Source of the DNA: a virus
DNA length: 25,889 bases
Direction: 5' to 3' (one strand)
IMG/VR virus record: IMGVR_UViG_3300005613_000369
Location: 1 to 25,889 of that record
The translations under genes and the position numbers were made by a program. The notes under the pieces are model-generated. The model was not told where the DNA came from. It made no database searches and saw nothing but the letters and a program-made list of their open reading frames with translations. Position 1 is the first letter of the stretch. Each line of letters opens with the position of its first letter. Below, piece after piece: positions 21,936 to 25,889 of this stretch.

Positions 21936-23121
21936 CCTTTGGTTCTTCAACATTTTGATCCGATTTTTGGTATTTTTTCTTGAAATACCTAACCCCTTTT
22001 GGAGTCCTGTGGCCATACCCTTTTCGCTTGGTTATGTTCCTGACTGTCTGGATAGTGTGCCCTGTCTCCCTTGCCAGCTCCTTCCATATTGGCCCCATTT
22101 CAGTGCTTAGTGCCGATGCTTGCCCCATGTAGGTTTCCCACTCTACTAAGATGTCCTGCCTACATATCTTCTCGTATATACCGCAGACCTCCTCTTCGAT
22201 ATCCAGTGGTGCTAGTTCTGCATTCATGGCTTCGATGGCTGCTTGTGTCTCTGGCTGCATCTTGTGACCCCTGCTACATAGGTACTTCATCTCAGCTAGT
22301 ACCTGCTTAGACTCTCCCATAGGATACCGCCTTCCAATGTGCTCTACTGGTAGGATTATGAACCGCCTGTTACTGCCAGGCTCCCTCAGAAGGTCGGCTG
22401 TATTACATGAGCCTATAAAGCTGGCTCTGTTCTTCCTCGCTTCTGACTTCCTCTCGTAAGCACCCCTGAAAGTGAACTTGTCGTTACTGATAATAGTCTT
22501 AATCAGTCCCGTGTCTGTCTTGTGTGTTCTATCGAACTCTTCAATATGGACACAAAGAGTGCTTGTGATGAGGTTTAAGGTGTCTGACTCGTTTGTTTGT
22601 ACTGTAAAACCTGTAAATAGGTGCTCTAATCCTCCCAACATCTGCTTTATAAAGGTATCTTTCCCAAGCCCCTGAGCGCCTAGTAGAATGATAATTCTAT
22701 TTTGAATCGTTGGATCTTGGCACCTTGCCCACATGGTAGATCCCCAAGTCTTTAAGATGTCCTCTACCATCTCTGTGGTATAGCCTTGTACCTCAAGGTT
22801 CTCAGCAAAGACTTTGAGCCTCTCTAATCCGTCCCACTCTGGAATGTCCACCATGAGGCTAGCTCTGGTCTCGTAGGTAAGGCTCTGTATATGGTCTTCT
22901 GCTGCTGATACCGACCAAGCGTCCCCAAGGTCTCTGATTCTACTCCTAATCCGCCCTAACATCAGACTGCTAAGGAGTGGCACCCATTTTCTTCTCACTT
23001 GGTCGTAAACATGCAAATCTTCGGTGAATAAGTCCCTCTTTACCTCTCCGAACATGTCCCTGACGAGTGCTATGTAATCATTTCGTTGCTTCTTTGGTTC
23101 TTTCTTCTGTTTGTAAGCCAT
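21916..23121 (-). CDS. VapE-type superfamily 3 helicase / primase-helicase, 401 aa
   Basis: Replication ATPase. Walker A is GAQGLGKDT (residues 148-156). Walker B is in LCVHIEEFD (189-197). Sensor motif ASFIGSCN is at 233-240, and the arginine-finger motif REPGSNRRF at 246-254. This set matches the VapE (virulence-associated E) family of phages and plasmids, here about 400 residues and lacking an N-terminal primase domain. The C-terminus (residues 340-401) has an HTH-like segment (LARETGHTIQTVRNITKRKG), which could contact DNA. The stop lies inside the TTACATT array. The ATG at 23121 has no good Shine-Dalgarno. An in-frame ATG-TAG pair with a good ribosome binding site lies 13 codons upstream. 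Confidence 0.85.
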   Translation of the reverse strand: MAYKQKKEPKKQRNDYIALVRDMFGEVKRDLFTEDLHVYDQVRRKWVPLLSSLMLGRIRSRIRDLGDAWSVSAAEDHIQSLTYETRASLMVDIPEWDGLERLKVFAENLEVQGYTTEMVEDILKTWGSTMWARCQDPTIQNRIIILLGAQGLGKDTFIKQMLGGLEHLFTGFTVQTNESDTLNLITSTLCVHIEEFDRTHKTDTGLIKTIISNDKFTFRGAYERKSEARKNRASFIGSCNTADLLREPGSNRRFIILPVEHIGRRYPMGESKQVLAEMKYLCSRGHKMQPETQAAIEAMNAELAPLDIEEEVCGIYEKICRQDILVEWETYMGQASALSTEMGPIWKELARETGHTIQTVRNITKRKGYGHRTPKGVRYFKKKYQKSDQNVEEPKVTLGLH

Positions 23122-23174
23122 GATACCATCATATTTATACGCCCATGTCTTTTGCTACATAGGTGTTCCTTTTG

Positions 23175-23200
23175 TCCCCACCCTGCGAAGGGTGGGGTTT
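23175..23200. terminator. Strong GC hairpin between the annealing protein and helicase genes
   Basis: CCCCACCC (23176-23183) and GGGTGGGG (23190-23197) form an 8-bp perfect stem with loop TGCGAA. On the plus strand it is followed by TTTTCATCTT, so it looks like an intrinsic terminator for plus-strand transcription. On the minus (gene) strand it sits 8 bases past the recT-like stop and is followed by ACAAAAGG, without a U-tract. There it may act as an mRNA 3' hairpin or attenuator. The only known plus-strand gene, HNH, is 3.2 kb away. Confidence 0.55.
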
Positions 23201-23205
23201 TCATC

Positions 23206-24105
23206 TTAAAATGTATAGTCATCGTCCTCAAACGATATATCTATATCATCCAAGGCATTGATCATGGGTTTTTCTAAATTCGGAATGTTTTCTGGCTCCG
23301 GTTTATTTTGAGACACTGTTTTCCGTTTCGAGTTTAGCCACTGACCAGTAGAATCACACTCCTGACCAGATAGCTCTGGTAGCTCGTGATCTAGCGTCCA
23401 GCATTTACCCTCAGCGTTCCAACGGCCACCAGCATCTTTAATTATTGCCTTTAGCTCCTGAAACCGCTCCATTTTAGGGTAGATTTTATAGTACCGAGTC
23501 TCAGAGACTTGCTCCTCTACTGGCTCTACTTCTACCTCTACTTGTTGTGGTTCCCTCTGAGGGGCTTGTGTGGGCTCCTGAGCGACTTTTATGGGTGCCT
23601 TGGGTGCTTTGGGTACGTCGTACTCTGAGGGCATCTCTTCAGCCGTATAGAGCCCATTTAGCTCCTGTGGGAAAGCTTCTCTCAGGGCTATGCTTTTAGC
23701 TACCTTAGTAAGCATCACACGGGGCATTTGTCTCCAGATAGGAGTGTCCTTGCCATACTCTTTCATGAGTGCGATTCCTTCTGATGGAAACCGTCTATCT
23801 TTGCGGTACACTCTACAGATTGCCTTTGTTGGCTGGTTGTCGTTATCGACTTCCGTTTCCATTCCGTCAAATTGAGGGTGGTTGTTAGCAATTGCTAAGA
23901 ACCCATTGATCCCAGTCATAACTTGGAGCCGTCCACCTGCTTTAATTGCCCACACTTCTTTTTTGAAGGGGTTTAGTCCTGTGCTTTTACAGTGCTCTGC
24001 AAATAACCGAAATTCGGGCTCGCTTAATCCCTGTGCTACCGTAGCCTTTAGAGTGTGAATCATACGGTTGTCATCATAGTTTATAGTTGGTGTGTTGTTT
24101 TCCAT
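23206..24105 (-). CDS. RecT/Bet-type single-strand annealing protein with C-terminal extension, 299 aa
   Basis: Residues 15-150 are a RecT/Red-beta annealing domain: QGLSEPEFRLFAEHCKSTGL, NPFKKEVWAI, RLQVMTGINGFLAIANNHPQ, GKDTPIWRQMPRVMLTKVAK and ALREAFPQELNGLYT, all hallmarks of the Bet family. Residues 155-203 are a Pro/Gln/Glu/Val linker. Residues 205-240 (YYKIYPKMERFQELKAIIKD, then AGGRWNAEGKCWTL) resemble the KxxGxRWxxxxKxW pattern of DUF5710-like modules. The last 13 residues, DIDISFEDDDYTF, look like an SSB-type acidic tail. AAGGAGG before the ATG at 24103-24105 sets the start. The gene overlaps the small RHH gene upstream. No exonuclease partner is seen. Confidence 0.85.
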   Translation of the reverse strand: MENNTPTINYDDNRMIHTLKATVAQGLSEPEFRLFAEHCKSTGLNPFKKEVWAIKAGGRLQVMTGINGFLAIANNHPQFDGMETEVDNDNQPTKAICRVYRKDRRFPSEGIALMKEYGKDTPIWRQMPRVMLTKVAKSIALREAFPQELNGLYTAEEMPSEYDVPKAPKAPIKVAQEPTQAPQREPQQVEVEVEPVEEQVSETRYYKIYPKMERFQELKAIIKDAGGRWNAEGKCWTLDHELPELSGQECDSTGQWLNSKRKTVSQNKPEPENIPNLEKPMINALDDIDISFEDDDYTF

Positions 24106-24269
24106 GCCTGCTGGCCTCCTTTTTTTATTTCTTCTTCTATCTTCTCAACCACCCATGCTGAAAAGCTTTTTCCTTGCGCCTTGCATATATGGGTAATTAG
24201 AGCGTGTTGAGCAATCGGTACATAGACCGTCGCCTTGTGTTTTTCGTCGGGACTTCTCGGTTTTTTCAT
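24081..24269 (-). CDS. Small ribbon-helix-helix protein, 62 aa
   Basis: A Lys-rich small protein with an RHH-type core: KHKATVYVPIAQHALITHIC as strand and first helix, then KAQGKSFSAWVVEKIEEEIK as second helix. The N-terminal basic tail MKKPRSPDEK may contact phosphate backbone. The pattern resembles Arc/MetJ or HicB-antitoxin-type DNA-binding domains. AAGGAGTACCCT precedes the ATG at 24267-24269. The gene overlaps the annealing protein gene by 25 bases, so the two are coupled. It may regulate the early unit. No toxin partner is seen. Confidence 0.6.
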   Translation of the reverse strand: MKKPRSPDEKHKATVYVPIAQHALITHICKAQGKSFSAWVVEKIEEEIKKGGQQAWKTTHQL

Positions 24270-24287
24270 AGGGTACTCCTTTTTTCG

Positions 24288-24494
24288 TTAGTCAAAAAAT
24301 GATTTATATATATGCAAGTCGTATATTTGATCGAGTGCTTCCCAAGGTGTGAGTGCCGATCCGTCTTCATACGCTGACCACATAAGATTGATCAAATATT
24401 GATAATCCTCGTGTGATATTTTTCTTTCTGCTACGGTCTCAAAGAATGAGACTGGAAACGCGAATTTGAAATCGTCTGTGTTTAAGTCGCTCAT
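24288..24494 (-). CDS. Hypothetical early protein, 68 aa
   Basis: A small acidic helical protein (SDLNTDDFKFAFPVSFFETV, then ISHEDYQYLINLMWSAYEDG) with no recognised domain, no signal peptide and no membrane segment. The start ATG overlaps the stop of the Gp157-like gene (ATGA), so it depends on that gene for translation. A weak GGGG precedes it. As an acidic phage early protein it could be an inhibitor or DNA mimic, but no evidence favours that over any other role. Confidence 0.5.
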   Translation of the reverse strand: MSDLNTDDFKFAFPVSFFETVAERKISHEDYQYLINLMWSAYEDGSALTPWEALDQIYDLHIYKSFFD

Positions 24495-24970
24495 TTTACC
24501 CCAATGTTCAGTTTTTCTATCATTTTTACACCCTCAATTTCACCACCTGCTTTTAGATCGTCGAGAAGTGCTTTTTTATTCGGTTCCACGGTCGTTTTGA
24601 TCCGTTGATAGGGTACTGGCAGGAGTGTTGGATCTATCTCAATTTCAACCGATTGCGATTTCCGCCAGGTAATCTTATGCCTTATGCTTTCGTACTTCTC
24701 TCTCTCTTCAAGCTGGCTCTGTAAATACGAGAGCATATTATCTGCTTTCGTGTCGTACCCCTTCGCTCTATCTGCTAGGCTCTTGGCTTCGTTCTTGCAT
24801 CCCGTGGCCATATGCCGAAGGTGTTTGATAAAGCTAATCACGTTCTCGATTTTCTCGGCACGTTCAAGAGCGAGTGCTTCCCACGTATCCCGTAAGGTCT
24901 GATCGTCCAGTTCTTCTTCGATCTCTGCTAGTTCTAGTAATTCTAGGTTAATCTCATATAGTGAGCTCAT
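24491..24970 (-). CDS. Gp157-like coiled-coil early protein, 159 aa
   Basis: The sequence matches the siphovirus Gp157 family. It starts MSSLYEINLELLELAEIEEE, continues with a long alpha-helical section (residues 25-105) carrying RAEKIENVISFIKHLRHMAT and AKGYDTKADNMLSYLQSQL, and has a C-terminal conserved part with VEIEIDPTLLPVPYQRIKTT and PNKKALLDDLKAGGEIEGVK. That C-terminal part, with its Pro-rich turn and KKALLDDLKAG helix, is diagnostic. Family members are found beside RecT, Erf and single-strand-binding proteins in phage recombination modules, which fits the annealing protein two genes downstream. The biochemical role is not established. CTTCTCC (AAGGAGAA on the minus strand) gives the start. 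Confidence 0.85.
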   Translation of the reverse strand: MSSLYEINLELLELAEIEEELDDQTLRDTWEALALERAEKIENVISFIKHLRHMATGCKNEAKSLADRAKGYDTKADNMLSYLQSQLEEREKYESIRHKITWRKSQSVEIEIDPTLLPVPYQRIKTTVEPNKKALLDDLKAGGEIEGVKMIEKLNIGVK

Positions 24971-24985
24971 TTTCTTCTCCTTTTG

Positions 24986-25141
24986 TTAGTGATTAGCGTA
25001 ACCACAGCCGTAAAACTTTCCTATTTTACCGCCGTCGTCGTGAAAGATGCGTCCATATTGATCGATCCATCGATTGTTATTCGTTCGACAAAATCGAAGT
25101 CCGTTTTCTTCGATCAAAACTCTTGTTACTGCGTATTCCAT
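24986..25141 (-). CDS. Hypothetical early protein, 51 aa
   Basis: A short ORF missed by length filters. The ATG at 25139-25141 follows AAAAGGAGAAAAA, the same leader as other early genes here, which makes expression likely. The product is MEYAVTRVLIEENGLRFCRT followed by NNNRWIDQYGRIFHDDGGKI and a Gly/Tyr/Cys tail (GKFYGCGYANH). It is a small mixed-charge, beta-type protein with two Cys. No family is recognised. It ends 15 bases before the Gp157-like gene. Confidence 0.6.
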   Translation of the reverse strand: MEYAVTRVLIEENGLRFCRTNNNRWIDQYGRIFHDDGGKIGKFYGCGYANH

Positions 25142-25158
25142 TTTTTCTCCTTTTGTTA

Positions 25159-25461
25159 CTAAGCTATATAAACACCACCACCGATCGCATCTCCCGATCG
25201 TGGTTGTGCTTCTAGAATTTCAGCGATTAGATCCTGTTCTATGACCACCGAATAGGTGTTTTTATGATTCCCCACTAAATGCCATGAGGTGGGGTAGCTA
25301 CTGCCAGTATTGTGGTTCAGAATTGTTTTCCCAGTTTTTGGATCAATCATTGCGACTAATCGATCGCCTTGAATGAAGATCAATCCCTTTCGCAATTCTG
25401 GATACACTACGCACTCATCTGCTTTTCTCATCTTACCAATTTTTACCATTACTCTTTTCAT
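25159..25461 (-). CDS. Hypothetical early protein, 100 aa
   Basis: The start is taken as the ATG at 25459-25461, behind AACAAAAGGAAACATT. A start seven codons upstream is in frame but has no leader. The protein begins MKRVMVKIGKMRKADECVVY and is beta-rich (LIFIQGDRLVAMIDPKTGKT, YSVVIEQDLIAEILE). It ends GGGVYIA, then TAG directly followed by TAA. It may be a small barrel-like protein. No family is recognised and there is no membrane or signal sequence. It sits in the coupled early cassette. Confidence 0.55.
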   Translation of the reverse strand: MKRVMVKIGKMRKADECVVYPELRKGLIFIQGDRLVAMIDPKTGKTILNHNTGSSYPTSWHLVGNHKNTYSVVIEQDLIAEILEAQPRSGDAIGGGVYIA

Positions 25462-25475
25462 AATGTTTCCTTTTG

Positions 25476-25712
25476 TTAACAAACGTTTCTTTTAAATTGA
25501 TCTCTTGTCATTAAAGAAATTTCGTAGCTGGTAACGTGCCGAGGGAAGGGATCTCTGAATCGAATTAGGAATCCATGCGTTTTTCCGGTGTCCTCAATAT
25601 TGAGTGCAATCATTTCCAACGATCCAAAAATTCTTTCCATTCGGTTTATTCTGGCATCGAAACGTTGGCTTCGTCGTTTATAGTCTCTCATTTTTTTGCG
25701 TAGTGGTGTCAT
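25476..25712 (-). CDS. First early gene: basic hypothetical protein, 78 aa
   Basis: Small basic protein (MTPLRKKMRDYKRRSQRFDA, then RINRMERIFGSLEMIALNIE) with a strongly basic helical N-terminal half and a beta-type C-terminal half (HGFLIRFRDPFPRHVTSYEI). It may bind nucleic acid or host protein. It is the first gene behind the candidate early promoter, with AAAAGGAGACACT before its ATG at 25710-25712. No family is recognised. Short, basic, immediately-early genes often act on host transcription, but there is no direct evidence here. Confidence 0.55.
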   Translation of the reverse strand: MTPLRKKMRDYKRRSQRFDARINRMERIFGSLEMIALNIEDTGKTHGFLIRFRDPFPRHVTSYEISLMTRDQFKRNVC

Positions 25713-25736
25713 AGTGTCTCCTTTTGTTGTCTTTAC

Positions 25737-25765
25737 AGTTTACCGTCAAACGATGTTACAGGCAA
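25737..25765 (-). promoter_or_regulatory. Candidate early promoter
   Basis: On the minus strand TTGCCT (25760-25765) and TAAACT (25737-25742) are spaced 17 bases apart, and transcription would start near 25730, about 18 bases upstream of the first early gene. The -10 matches at 4 of 6 positions. The position before the early cassette is right, but the hexamers are only moderate. It could be one of several promoters for the unit. The rest of the right end to 25889 shows no gene. Confidence 0.4.
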
Positions 25766-25889
25766 GTCTTAAGCAAGTTTTTTTCCCGTTCGCTGAAACG
25801 ATGTTCTCTCACGCTCCGGTGATTGCCCAACAATGAATTGGGTTTTATGTTAGGCGCGCTCATGTATTGCAAGCACTGATCGCCGTGAG

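Noticed and set aside
23110-23165. Amber codon (TAG) reassignment in this phage
   Set aside because: TAG is used as an ordinary stop at the ends of several genes (5720, 9275, 21328, 25159), so the ATG-TAG before the helicase does not indicate recoding.
24081-24494. Toxin-antitoxin pair (RHH protein plus 68-aa acidic protein)
   Set aside because: The order and spacing would allow it, but the 68-aa protein has no toxin motif and the RHH protein is coupled to the annealing protein instead.
25825-25860. attC-like pair GCCCAAC and GTTAGGC with a small hairpin between
   Set aside because: The two motifs fit integron core patterns but are only about 30 bases apart, too short for an attC site, and no integrase or cassette is nearby. 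The 5-bp hairpin with a TTTT tail is also too weak to call.
1-25889. Diversity-generating retroelement, CRISPR array, tRNA genes, integrase
   Set aside because: No reverse transcriptase, template/variable repeat pair, spaced repeats of CRISPR type, tRNA cloverleaf or recombinase motif was seen on either strand.

Overview
The window looks like the structural half plus an early-gene block of a tailed double-stranded DNA phage, most likely a short-tailed (podovirus-type) phage of a Gram-negative host. The evidence is a portal, scaffold, coat, decoration and adaptor series followed by several membrane-active ejection-type proteins and a tail fibre, with no tape measure, sheath or long-tail genes. 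The host cannot be named from the sequence. No tRNA, rRNA, CRISPR array, integrase, DNA polymerase or endolysin is visible. All genes but one lie on the minus strand, so the window reads functionally from right to left.

Right end (about 25.7 to 20.5 kb): an early block of small genes, most preceded by a near-identical leader ending in AAAAGGAG. It encodes a Gp157-like coiled-coil protein, two small proteins with ribbon-helix-helix-like sequence, a RecT/Bet-type annealing protein with an unusual C-terminal extension, and a VapE-type superfamily 3 helicase. Next to the helicase gene is a non-coding stretch with an 11-bp-period inverted array of TTACATT elements (4 in one orientation, 5 in the other), a good candidate for a replication origin or operator. 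A hexanucleotide-repeat tract, a small lipoprotein and a 36-residue membrane peptide follow and lead into the packaging genes.

Middle (20.5 to 15.5 kb): the large terminase gene, then the portal gene. The terminase gene is interrupted just before its Walker B acidic residues by a 345-codon intein (19007-20041, minus strand). Inside the intein, on the opposite strand, is an 834-bp gene for an HNH endonuclease with HTH-like segments, the only plus-strand gene in the window. The minus frame stays open through the whole antisense overlap, so the interval appears to be translated in both directions. A near-consensus sigma70 promoter for the endonuclease lies within the codons of the intein's C-terminal splicing motif. 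This antisense-nested intein and endonuclease is the most unusual object here.

Left (15.5 to 1 kb): virion genes in tight translationally coupled order: a large fibre-like protein, two small propeller-like proteins, three small unknowns, scaffold, major capsid protein, decoration protein, an AT-hook-like protein, the head-tail adaptor, several ejection-type proteins, a gp10-like tail nozzle or stabilization protein, three further ejection-type proteins, and a tail fibre gene that runs off the left edge.
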